Source: a bacterium (lineage in GTDB: Bacteria; Zixibacteria; MSB-5A5; GN15; FEB-12). Taken from it: 64,000 nucleotides of DNA. A program made the translations under genes and the position numbers. The notes under the pieces are model-generated. The model was not told where the DNA came from. It searched no databases and saw nothing but the letters and a program-made list of their open reading frames with translations. Location: assembly GCA_016708025.1 (NCBI GenBank), contig JADJGQ010000004.1, forward strand, positions 62,001-126,000, given 5' to 3'. Shown here in pieces: positions 52,486 to 60,766 of this stretch. Within the stretch, counting starts at the first letter, position 1. Every line of letters begins with the position of its first letter.

Positions 52486-52515
52486 TAAAAAAGCCGGATA
52501 TATCAATATCCGGCT
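52486..52515 (-). terminator. Terminator after mreB
   Basis: AGCCGGATAT (52492-52501), loop ATCA, ATATCCGGCT (52506-52515). Read leftwards it is followed by TTTTTTATTG, a classic rho-independent terminator separating mreB from the sigma module. Confidence 0.9.
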
Positions 52516-52538
52516 GAAACTTGCGAAAAGGGGGGCTT

Positions 52539-53567
52539 TTAGTCTTTGCGGCTCTTTTCGAGCACTTTCTGGTATTTCGGGAATTCATCCAGGACCCGTC
52601 CGGCGCCACGGACCACGCAGGTGAGCGGGTCATCGGCGACATTCACCGGCAGGTTGGTTTCCTGGCGGAGCCGTTTGTCGAGGCCGCGCAACAGTGCGCC
52701 GCCGCCGGTCAGGACGATTCCACGTTCCAGAATATCGGAGGCCAGTTCCGGCGGAGTCTGCTCGAGCGTCTGGCGGACAGCTTCGACAATGATGTCGACG
52801 GTTTCGGCCAGGGCCTCGCGGATCTGCACGGAAGAGATCTTCAGATTTTTCGGCACACCTGCCACCAGATCACGGCCGCGAACCTCGAGCGAGAGTTCTT
52901 TCTCGAGCGGGAAGGCGGAGCCGATCTTGATCTTGATATCCTCGGCGGTCAGTTCGCCGATGAGCAGGTTGTAATTTTTCTTGAGGTAGTTGATGATCGC
53001 TTCGTTGAACTCGTCGCCGGCAACACGAATGGAGGTATCATTGACGATACCGGAGAGGGCGATGACCGCGATCTCGGAGGTACCGCCGCCGATATCGATG
53101 ACCATCTGGCCGGTAGGCTGTTCGACCGGAAGGCCGACGCCGATAGCAGCCGCCATCGGTTCCTGCAACAGGTAGACCTCGCGAGCGCCGGCATTTTCGG
53201 CGGAGTCGCGGACCGCGCGTTTTTCCACTTCGGTAATGCCGGAAGGGACGGAGATAACGACACGGGGTTTCATCAGATATTTGTGCTTCACCACGCGGCG
53301 AAGGAAGTCGGCGATCAATTTTTCGGAGATCTCAAAGTCAGCGATCACGCCATCTTTGAGGGGGCGGATGGCATCGATGCCACCTGGAGTACGACCCATC
53401 ATCTCTTTGGCGGCGGAGCCGATAGCGAGGACCTTGCCGGTACTCTTTTCGACAGCGACGACAGATGGTTCGTTGAGGACGATCCCCTGGTTACGGACAT
53501 ACACGAGGGTGTTGGCTGTCCCGAGATCGATCCCAATATCATTCGAGAGGGCGTCAAAAAATCCCAC
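52539..53567 (-). CDS. mreB: MreB, actin-like cell shape protein
   Basis: About 342 residues. Builds membrane-bound filaments that direct side-wall synthesis in rods. Seen: DIGIDLGTANTLVYV (phosphate 1), VLAIGSAAKEMMGRTPGGIDAIRPLKDGVIADFE, VVISVPSGITEVEKRAV, VYLLQEPMAAAIGVGLPV, MVIDIGGGTSEIAVIALSGIV (phosphate 2), and IVLTGGGALLRGLDKRLRQET (adenosine). GTG 53567 with AAAAAGGA upstream gives MGFFDALSND, like other MreB proteins; ATG 53600 would add MTAVAEKGISS but lacks a ribosome binding site. No mreC/mreD follows, which is unusual. Confidence 0.95.
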   Translation of the reverse strand: MGFFDALSNDIGIDLGTANTLVYVRNQGIVLNEPSVVAVEKSTGKVLAIGSAAKEMMGRTPGGIDAIRPLKDGVIADFEISEKLIADFLRRVVKHKYLMKPRVVISVPSGITEVEKRAVRDSAENAGAREVYLLQEPMAAAIGVGLPVEQPTGQMVIDIGGGTSEIAVIALSGIVNDTSIRVAGDEFNEAIINYLKKNYNLLIGELTAEDIKIKIGSAFPLEKELSLEVRGRDLVAGVPKNLKISSVQIREALAETVDIIVEAVRQTLEQTPPELASDILERGIVLTGGGALLRGLDKRLRQETNLPVNVADDPLTCVVRGAGRVLDEFPKYQKVLEKSRKD

Positions 53568-54099
53568 TGAGGAAATTCCTTTTTCTGCAACAGCCGTCAT
53601 ACAGGATGTATTCGGCCAAAAGTCTGGGTAGTTTAGTGGGAGTGAGGGGTTTAGGCAATGAAAAAAAGGTCGGGCAAGGGGATGATAGCGGGTGAATGGG
53701 GAGTAACGTGAAGCGGGGGAAGGGGTAAGGAGGGGGAGGAAGTTCAATCAGGCTTCGACTGCGCTCAGCCCGATTGAAGGAGAACGTGAGTGAACGGGCA
53801 GACGGGGACGTCTGCCGCGCAAGTGACGGGCTTCGATCCCTGAATCAAGTTTAGGAAATGCTTCGCTCGGGTCTCGTCCCCCGCCTTCGCGAGGGCATGC
53901 TTCGCTCGGGTCTCGTCTTCGCTCGGGTCTCGTCTTCGCTCGACCCGACGGGTAAGGGTGACCCGTGATCACTAGTCCTCTACACCTGTGGCGTCGCGAC
54001 TTCATACCTCTCGCGATGCAACTCCACGTCAGTCACGTCGAACGCTTGCACCTGTCGCCTCGAGCGAAGACGAGAGGCGAATCCCAACCTCCATCTCCG
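53568..54099. repeat. Intergenic region with palindrome and 17-bp tandem repeat
   Basis: A GCAGACG palindrome copy lies at 53795-53822. TTCGCTCGGGTCTCGTC is repeated in tandem at 53901-53917 and 53918-53934, with a partial third unit and a near copy at about 53863. CGACCCGACGGGT-AAGGGTGACCCG follows. The mreB promoter should lie at the left edge but is not clear. No gene. Confidence 0.6.
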
Positions 54100-56748
54100 T
54101 CATTTCAATAGCAGCATTTTTTTGGTGGCGGTGAATGACGCCGTGGTCAAACGATAATAGTAAATGCCGCTGGCGACCGGTTTACTGGCGGTGGTGGTCC
54201 CTTGCCAATGGATGCGATGAGTGCCGGCCGAGAAATCTCCTGAGTGACGGTAGACCACATTCCCCAAAACGTTGATGATCTCCAGTTTTACTTCGCTTGC
54301 GCGCGGCAGATCAAAGCTGATCACGGTCCCGGCATTAAAGGGGTTGGGGTAGTTCTGGTGGAGGGCGAAGGTAGCAGGGAGATTAGGGTCGTTGTCGTCG
54401 TCGGCATCGCTGACGATGTCAAGTAGCGAAACGACTTGGCCGCCAAGATAGTTTATAGTTTTGAGATTGGGGATACCAATGTTGCCCTGGAATCTCAGCA
54501 ACGGGCCAGAAACGATACCTGGGAGTCCATCGCAATCTCCAGGTGGCATATGAATCAACAGGTATGTTACGCCACCAGTCTGATTGCTTTTCAAAACCAG
54601 GTTTGTGTCGAGCAGTGTGGCAGAAACGTTGCCATCGATAGTTAGAAGCAATGCCCCCAAAGTGTCTTCTGATACCAGGAAGAGCACCTTACTATCAAGA
54701 CAGTAGAAACGAGCTGTGTCCACTCCCTGTGGGATCGGTTCGCATCGGTAGCCGCAGGCATTGCGGCGGAAGATAGCGAAGTCCTGAAGTGTACCGGGCT
54801 GGTTATCCGAGTTGATGTCGGCAGTAGCCAGTTGAGCATTCGGCATGATATCAAAGACCGAAATGCCTTCCACGAGGTAACGGGCGAAAAGTTCTTCATC
54901 GGCGATCTCGTATGAGTCTCCGTCAAGGTTGAGGTCGCCGCGGCCATCGACAGAGTCGTTACACATGAAGTCAAAGCCGCCGTTGTAGAAGTCTATGCCA
55001 GGGTAGCTTGAGATTACAGGGATGGCGCCAGGTATGCATAAACCCGATGGTACTCCGCCAAAACCAGGGAAGACCGCATACTCGGGCGGAATAGGGTTTT
55101 GGTAGTTCCAGGAATCGTACACTTGATCTTCATACAGGCGACGAACACCGGACAAATCGGAAATGATGTTATCGTCGCAGCTCTCCCAGTAGAAGCGGAT
55201 GGGATGAAGAGTGCACTCAAATCTGCATTGGTCAGCTATATGGAAATTCAGAGTGAAAAGGGTGATCGGCAGGTTCTCCGGGCAAGTTGTGTCCGGGTAA
55301 AACGAACCATTGTTGATGTCAAACAACGCAATGACTCTGACTTTGTTGAAGCTGCAGGTGTCACAGATCAACGCAGTATCATTGCGATAGGTGAAGTACT
55401 CCCAGTCACAGTTCTCGAAAATCTCTCCTGCAACGACGTTGTCCAAACCAAGCGCCCGGGGATAGGCAATCAAGAAATCAAATGCACCAATGCGCAGCAA
55501 TTGGCCGATCTCTGTCAAGTTGACATCGGCACTCAGGGGACCATATGGCATTACCGATTGATTCTTCTGAATCGCAACCTGGTACTTCGTTGACCCGGTC
55601 TCTAACAATAACGCGATGAGTTTGCCGCCGCGGTATTCAGCGGTTTGGATGGAGAGGATCTCGTGACCTTCGAGGCCGGTCAGGATCGTGCTGGGGAGGA
55701 TATAGGCGCTGTCGGAAATTTCGCTGTAATCTAGTATAGGCGAAACAAAGATGCGGGTGACCTGGCCATCGAAATAATACTGCATTCCGACATGATCGAC
55801 ATGCAAGACAGGCGTAGCCTCGCCGGCGACGGTGAGGAGTAGCGCGCCCAGGGTATCGGTCGACGTCAATGTAAGAGCGCCCTGGGATAGCTCGAAGGTG
55901 GCGGTATCGAGCGGGGGGCGTACGCCCAATTCGGCTCCGGCTACGACCCGGTACATAAAGCAGAAATCTTCGACGGTGAGGGGGATGCCATCGCCATTGA
56001 CATCTGTTGATAATGTCTGGCCGGCCAGGTTGATGGTGAAAACCAGATTTCCATAGATGAAGTAGCGTTGAAAGAGAACGATATCAGCAAGCTCGTTTGG
56101 GAAGCCATTAAGGTTCACGTCGCCGCGCGAATCGATTGAGTCAGCGCAGACAATTTCAAGGCCGCCGTGGTAGAAGTCGACAAAGCGTTGCGGCGAGGGG
56201 AAGAGGTTCTGAATGAACCAACAGGAATCACCAGGCAGGCCGTTGGTGCCGGGGAAGAAGGCGGTTGTTGGATCAATCGGCGAATGTGCTCCCAGAGAGT
56301 CGAAAACTCGTCCAGTCATGAAATAGTCGCAGTAGCCGCTTTCGCACTTCAATCGGTTGTCGTCGCAATCGCGCCAGAAGAAGCGGATCGGACTATAGGT
56401 ACAATCAAGAGACCGATCGTTACTGACAAAGAATCTCAGAGTAAAGAGTGTTGCCGGCAGTGAGTCAGGAAAGCCGCAGGTCGGGTGGTCATCGCCATTG
56501 TTGGTTTCGGCAATACCGATGACACGAACGAGGCCGGGAGGGCAGTCGGGGCAGTTGCTATCGGCGCCATAGCGATAGGTGAAATATTCCCAGCCGCATT
56601 GTTCGTAGATGTCCCCCTCGGTGACGGATTGGAGCGCGAGGCCGGCGTTGTCAAAAGTGATCAGGAGATCGAATCCACCGAGGCCACGAGCAGGGAGGAC
56701 GGAGTCGATGGTGACATCGACGTCAACATAGGCGCCCTGCAGGACCAT
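54100..56748 (-). CDS. Secreted cohesin/dockerin-like repeat protein, main part
   Basis: 882 residues, the intact 3' part of a larger broken gene. Two large units are visible, each with a cohesin-like beta domain (GGFDLLITFDNAGLALQSVTEGDIYEQCGWEYFTYR; IGAFDFLIAYPRALGLDNVVAGEIFENCDWEYFTYR) and a dockerin-like EF-hand pair (RGDVNLNGFPNELAD ... TDVNGDGIPLTVEDF; RGDLNLDGDSYEIAD ... ADINSDNQPGTLQDF). The C-terminus is a FlgD/Por-type sorting domain (NYPNPFNAGTVISFDLPRAS ... GIYYYRLTTASFTATKKMLLLK). Secreted and probably surface-bound. The listed start (ATG 56748) is not real; the coding sense continues upstream in another frame. Confidence 0.8.
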   Translation of the reverse strand: MVLQGAYVDVDVTIDSVLPARGLGGFDLLITFDNAGLALQSVTEGDIYEQCGWEYFTYRYGADSNCPDCPPGLVRVIGIAETNNGDDHPTCGFPDSLPATLFTLRFFVSNDRSLDCTYSPIRFFWRDCDDNRLKCESGYCDYFMTGRVFDSLGAHSPIDPTTAFFPGTNGLPGDSCWFIQNLFPSPQRFVDFYHGGLEIVCADSIDSRGDVNLNGFPNELADIVLFQRYFIYGNLVFTINLAGQTLSTDVNGDGIPLTVEDFCFMYRVVAGAELGVRPPLDTATFELSQGALTLTSTDTLGALLLTVAGEATPVLHVDHVGMQYYFDGQVTRIFVSPILDYSEISDSAYILPSTILTGLEGHEILSIQTAEYRGGKLIALLLETGSTKYQVAIQKNQSVMPYGPLSADVNLTEIGQLLRIGAFDFLIAYPRALGLDNVVAGEIFENCDWEYFTYRNDTALICDTCSFNKVRVIALFDINNGSFYPDTTCPENLPITLFTLNFHIADQCRFECTLHPIRFYWESCDDNIISDLSGVRRLYEDQVYDSWNYQNPIPPEYAVFPGFGGVPSGLCIPGAIPVISSYPGIDFYNGGFDFMCNDSVDGRGDLNLDGDSYEIADEELFARYLVEGISVFDIMPNAQLATADINSDNQPGTLQDFAIFRRNACGYRCEPIPQGVDTARFYCLDSKVLFLVSEDTLGALLLTIDGNVSATLLDTNLVLKSNQTGGVTYLLIHMPPGDCDGLPGIVSGPLLRFQGNIGIPNLKTINYLGGQVVSLLDIVSDADDDNDPNLPATFALHQNYPNPFNAGTVISFDLPRASEVKLEIINVLGNVVYRHSGDFSAGTHRIHWQGTTTASKPVASGIYYYRLTTASFTATKKMLLLK

Positions 56749-57038
56749 GCGCTTTTGCGCGATGCGGACGTCGTAAGGGTGCGGTTCACCCGACCGACCT
56801 TCGCGAACAGTTTGCCGCCGCGGAGGGTGGCGATTTGAAGGGAGAGTATTTCCTGGCCTTCGAGGCCGGTCATTATCCCTCCTGGACGTATTCCGCGGAA
56901 ATGCGGCTCTTCACCAGGATACGATGTTGAAGGATAGATCAAGATATTGGTGTTCTCCCCATCAAAATGAATCCCCCCAACCATCTGTGGTACAATCGGG
57001 GGGGGGGCCCCCCCCCCCCCTCTTCTTAAGCAGAGCAC
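56749..57038 (-). pseudogene. Cohesin/dockerin-like gene, middle fragment
   Basis: In another frame it reads PQMVGGIHFDGENTNILIYPS ... GIMTGLEGQEILSLQIATLRGGKLFAKVG, matching the unit in the main part (STILTGLEGHEILSIQTAEYRGGKLIALL). A shift near 56800 separates it from the main frame, where the sense goes on as GEPHPYDVRIAQKRMVLQ. Its upstream edge is the G10/C13 tract at 56998-57020. Confidence 0.6.
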
Positions 57039-57209
57039 CTTAGTGTATCATATGACGCAAGGAAAGCCCCCCCTGTTCGCCCAGGGTCCCCCCCCCAGGA
57101 TTTCTGGAAAGTGGTGTCCAATTGCATGACTGCTGAAAAGCAATCGAGGGGTAGAAGGAATGCCCATTGAGGTCAGTACAATTCCGGATATCCGGCAGAA
57201 GGGTCTGCC
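56998..57209. other. Anomalous poly-G/poly-C junction
   Basis: Ten G (56998-57007) are followed directly by thirteen C (57008-57020); runs of seven and nine C follow at 57067-57073 and 57088-57096. The sequence between 57021 and 57180 does not continue the surrounding gene in any one frame. This looks like a misjoined or low-quality patch inside the cohesin/dockerin gene. Confidence 0.6.
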
Positions 57210-57907
57210 TCACTTGGGAGCAAGCGAAATCTGCCGTAATGAAGCTTCGAAAGGCACTCCGTTACCATTGAGATCGCCACGGCAGTCATCGATAATCGAG
57301 AAATTGACTTCGCAGGTGTCGGCACCGCAATTGTCAGTCAGGATGACGAGCGCGGTGTAGTTGCCTATAGTCTGGCCAGAGAGAAGCAGATTCCCCTGTT
57401 GGTCTATGACTGCTGAGACTCCGGAATCGGGTGGAGGGATCACTGACCAGACCGGTCGGCGGTAAATATCGGGTACGCCAAACTGCAAATTGGTCGAAAG
57501 GCCTCGACGGAATGGTTCCGCCACTCGAGGACATTCGCCGAGGATCTGCGGAGAAGTACATGGGCAAGATACCAGTATGAATTCACAATACGCGGTATCG
57601 CGGCGATTGGCAGTAGAGAAATAGGCTCCAACCTCGACTCGTCTACGGTAATTGTACAAGATCGGAATGGCGAAGCGTGTAAATTCACCAGTGATTGAAT
57701 CGAGACCTCGCTTGATAACCAGCAGTCGGGAACGGGTTCGCGCTGATCCAGCAGTTGAAACTGATAGCGAATCGTGTCGCCGCAGTTCGCGGTCAGGGTG
57801 TCGGGACATTCGGCAAAGACCGGTGTCGGGCAGAGGAGGTTATCATCGGCGTTGGCGATCGAAGTGAAAGCCAGCAGCAGGCAAAGCAGGCTGAAAGTCA
57901 TGCGCAT
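57210..57907 (-). pseudogene. Cohesin/dockerin-like gene, N-terminal fragment
   Basis: ATG 57907 follows GGGGAG and starts a signal peptide (MRMTFSLLCLLLAFTSIANA). The mature part reads LLCPTPVFAECPDTLTANCGDTIRYQFQLLDQREPVPD, then shifts frame near 57722 and continues LVIKRGLDSITGEFTRFAIPILYNYRRRVEVGAYF ... DNCGADTCEVNFSIIDDCRGDLNGNGVPFEAS, entering the first dockerin-like block before stopping at 57210. With the two following pieces it formed one secreted protein of about 1250 residues. Confidence 0.65.
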
Positions 57908-58346
57908 ATCTTCTCCCCAGAAGTTGCTTGGTGAATGGGCTAGTAATGAAATATAGCCGATTTCCTGGTCCATGCCAGCTTATTTCGATTGAGGGGCGAG
58001 GTTGAGTCGGGGGATTGTGCAGGCGGAGGGCAAAGAGGATAGGGTTGGTGGGGGATTGGGATGACTTGAAAGTGGGGGATTGCTTCGTCGCTTCGCTCCT
58101 CGCAATGACGATGTTGGGAGAGGCTCGCGGTGAAAGGACGACCGAGCGGGCAGACGGGGACGTCTGCCGCGCAAATAGAGCTCGCGGTGAAAGGACGACA
58201 GAGCGGGCAGACGGGGACGTCTGCCGCGCAAGGGAAGATGGATCCCAGCCTTCGCTGGGATGAGGCATTGCCACGCTCACAGTAAAAATGTCAGGAACGC
58301 GCTTCGCGCCTCGCCTGACGGCGAGCAAGGTTCCTGACCTACGTCG
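57908..58346. repeat. Repeat-rich intergenic region
   Basis: TTGCTTCGTCG...CTCGCAATGACG unit at 58075-58113; two GCAGACG palindromes at 58146-58173 and 58203-58231, each preceded by GGTGAAAGGACGACCGAGCG or a near copy, 57 bases apart; and an inverted-end element at 58290-58338 (GTCAGGAAC ... GTTCCTGAC). No gene. Confidence 0.65.
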
Positions 58347-59006
58347 CTATCCCTGAGTTGCGGTTGAGTCCGGTTTGGGGCGCATTTTGTGGTGCGGCAA
58401 AGCGTACATCTCAGGCATCATCTCAAACATCGTGCGCGATGAATCCGACCAGAAATAATAGGCGCGGTTGTTGTGCATCAGATGCGGCGATGATGCGGCC
58501 GGGATGAAGCGCTGCAATGTCACTGGGTCGGTCAAAGGACCGCAATATGATACCGGGTCAGCCTCAAACGACTTCTTTTCATCGAAGGTCGAAAAGAGGA
58601 ACGACTCATAGTTCACGACCACGCAGTGGGCGGAGTCGAGCATGGCGCTGCTGGTGCTGTCCATCAGGGATGCAACGGTCAATCCCAATTCAGTCAGATA
58701 ACGCGAGGGGTCTTCAACGAAGACCTTCTGGCAGGGAGTTCAGCAAAAGCCGAGCGGTTTGCCGTTAACGAAGAGTGGCGAGAGACGTCGGTTGAGCGGG
58801 ACTTTGCGAACGGGACAGCGGTCATTAATAGTGAGCTGGCCATTGGCATATTGCATGGGCGGGAAATCGAGAGTGGAGTCGGTGAACGCGGCGATGCCGA
58901 TATCATCGAGGAGTTGCGGCTGTGCCTGTTGTTGCTGGCCGCATCCAAAGAGGAGTGCGACGATCGCGCTGAGCAAAAGAAGAGGGAGTGTGGTTTTTCG
59001 CCACAT
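58347..59006 (-). CDS. YHS-type lipoprotein with in-frame UGA, candidate selenoprotein
   Basis: Two open frames in the same phase are separated only by TGA at 58742-58740. Read through, they give 219 residues. A lipoprotein signal (LLLLSAIVALLFGC) is followed by a YHS/TRASH-like metal domain: RCPVRKVPLNRRLSPLFVNG, then KPLGFC-U89-TPCQKVFVEDPSRYLTELG. Family members often have FCC-x-x-C or similar, so the UGA falls at a typical cysteine. A second, related half follows (FLFSTFDEKKSFEADPVSYCG). A 7-bp hairpin with a GUU loop starts 14 bases after the UGA, as in bacterial SECIS elements. AAAGGAA precedes the ATG. A cysteine-to-stop mutation or sequencing error remains possible; sel genes are not in the window. 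Confidence 0.75.
58709..58742 (-). promoter_or_regulatory. SECIS-like hairpin after the in-frame UGA
   Basis: Read leftwards: TGA (58742-58740), 14 bases, GGTCTTC, loop GTT (58718-58716), GAAGACC. The seven-pair stem is perfect. Known bacterial SECIS elements place a loop containing GU about 16-37 bases after the UGA; here the GU is 22-23 bases after it. The hairpin lies inside conserved coding sequence. Confidence 0.6.
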
Positions 59007-59676
59007 GCTGGGTTCCTTTGGTGTTGGTGTCGAATACGCCCGGTGATGGGGATTATACCGCGAGGGGGAGAGGGAGTTGCATAAAAAGTGGAGGGGGTAT
59101 CGGTTTTGTGAAGCCCACCATAAATGGTGGGATACGGATCTCCGGGAGGATGGAGTGGCTACCTATCCAAGTGTTCGGTAAATGAGTTTTGAGTTGTGAT
59201 GATTGGAGGAGGGGTTGCTTCGAAATCGCGGAGGGGGGCAGGGCGTTCTAACGAGTGTGGTGGCCGCGATTTCTCGCAATGACATTGAATGAGCACTCGG
59301 CTGGACGGTTCGCAATGACCATGAAGGGGGCGATGGAAGTCAAGCAGGTGAATGATTGAAAGGGTTGCTTCGAAATCGCGGAGGGGGGCAGGGCTCTCTA
59401 ACGAGTGTGGTGGCCGCGATTTCTCGCAATGACATTGAATGAGCACTCGGCTGGACGGTTCGCAATGACCATGAAAGGGCGATCAGTTGTTGAGAGGACG
59501 GTTCGCAATGACGATGGATGCTAAGCCGGTATCTCAACCGGTCTCCTCAAAGGTCTGGCTTGACGGGCTCAACTCTTTGGGATATCTTCCGATGCAAGGA
59601 ACGGTGGCTCCGGAATCCGCATATAACTTATCCGTGAGTCAGCAACCCTAACCCAGCGACACCAAGAGATACCAGC
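59007..59676. repeat. Intergenic region with 116-bp direct repeats
   Basis: Two near-identical units at 59212-59327 and 59362-59477, exactly 150 bases apart. Each runs GGGTTGCTTCGAAATCGCGG ... GTGGCCGCGATTTCTCGCAATGAC, then ATTGAATGAGCACTCGGCTGGACGG and TTCGCAATGACCATGAA. A partial third copy of the last word lies at about 59498-59518. The right edge holds the promoter of the glycosyltransferase cluster. No gene. Confidence 0.7.
59560..59588 (+). promoter_or_regulatory. Promoter of the glycosyltransferase/YfhO cluster
   Basis: TTGACG (59560-59565), 17-base spacer, TATCTT (59583-59588). The first gene starts 88 bases downstream. Confidence 0.5.
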
Positions 59677-60639
59677 GTGGCAGATCAGCAGCGATATCCG
59701 TTTTCGGTCTCAGTCATCGTTCCGGCGATGAATGAAGAAGGGAATATCGATCAGTTCTGTGAGCAGTTTGAGGCGATGCGTCGCAAGGCGCCATTTGAGG
59801 TCGAGCTGGTTTATGTGGATGATGGCTCGAGCGACGGCACCCAACGCAAGATCATCGAAAATCAGAAGAAATATTCCTTCATCAAGCTGGGGATCCACCA
59901 TCGGAATCGTGGCCTGACTGAGGCATTGCAGACCGGGTTTGCGATCGCCAAGGGAGAGGTCTTCGTATTCTATCCGGCGGACCTTCAGTATCTCCCCGAA
60001 GATATACCGGCGCTGGTAGCGCCGATCAGTAATGGCGCGGATATCTGCACCGGATGGAAACAGGGGAAATACAACAAGGCGTTTGTGTCGACAGTCTACA
60101 ATTCGTTCTGCCGGTGGCTGTTTAATCTTAATGTACATGATCTTAATTCGGTGAAGGCGTTTCGCCGCGAGGTAGTCGAGTCGATCTTTCTGCGCAAAGA
60201 CTGGCATCGGTATCTGGTGGTGCTGGCCGCGAATGAAGGGTATCGAGTGGTGGAGGAGAAGATCCCGCTTTACGAGCGGACCTGGGGGAAGAGTAAGTTT
60301 TCGATTTTCCGCATTCCGATCGGCGTTCTGGATATGCTGGCGGTGAAATTCCAGATCACCTTCGCGCGGAAGCCGCTTCTGTATTTCGGATTGACCGGGG
60401 CGATCCTGTTGATGGGGGCGTTTCTGGTCGGCGCATATGCGGTATATGAACGGTATGTGGTAGGGGTTGGGCAACGTCAGTGGCTATACTTGGTGATCTT
60501 ACTCGCCTTTTTGGGGCTTAGCCTTTTTATGCTCGGGTTTATGTCGGAGGGGCAGGCAGCAATGAAGGAAGAACTGGGTGACCTTCGGAAAAAAACGCAG
60601 CAGATCCTCGATGAAGTGAAAGACCGCACCAAGTCTTAA
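59677..60639 (+). CDS. Glycosyltransferase family 2, GtrB/DPM-like with two TM segments
   Basis: 320 residues. GT-A domain: SVIVPAMNEEGNIDQFCEQF, VELVYVDDGSSDGTQRKI, RNRGLTEALQTGFAIAKGEVFVFYPADLQYLPEDIPALV (ADLQ where DADLQ is usual), ICTGWKQGKYNK and NDLNSVKAFRREVVE-type acceptor block, YERTWGKSKFS. Two C-terminal membrane helices, then an amphipathic tail. Such enzymes load a sugar on undecaprenyl or polyprenyl phosphate at the inner face of the membrane. Start GTG 59677 has only a weak ribosome binding site. Confidence 0.88.
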   Translation: MADQQRYPFSVSVIVPAMNEEGNIDQFCEQFEAMRRKAPFEVELVYVDDGSSDGTQRKIIENQKKYSFIKLGIHHRNRGLTEALQTGFAIAKGEVFVFYPADLQYLPEDIPALVAPISNGADICTGWKQGKYNKAFVSTVYNSFCRWLFNLNVHDLNSVKAFRREVVESIFLRKDWHRYLVVLAANEGYRVVEEKIPLYERTWGKSKFSIFRIPIGVLDMLAVKFQITFARKPLLYFGLTGAILLMGAFLVGAYAVYERYVVGVGQRQWLYLVILLAFLGLSLFMLGFMSEGQAAMKEELGDLRKKTQQILDEVKDRTKS

Positions 60640-60766
60640 ACGATTCCAGCAGTCAGCTTGTATAATTCTCCAAAAGACAAATCAGTTGCCAGCGGTGGGG
60701 TGGTTGTGTATGTTTCCGCCGGACCGAGTATCCCTATGACCCATAGCATCATGCAGGAGCCGATCG

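Noticed and set aside
52521..53570. Open frame of 349 codons opposite mreB
   Set aside because: Antisense shadow; mreB motifs are unmistakable on the minus strand.
53901..53943. 17-bp tandem unit as a CRISPR or replication iteron
   Set aside because: The units are directly adjacent with no spacer and only two full copies; no dnaA-box or rep gene is nearby.
56998..57020. G10-C13 as a terminator
   Set aside because: No T run follows on either strand and it sits within coding sense; a misjoin is more likely.
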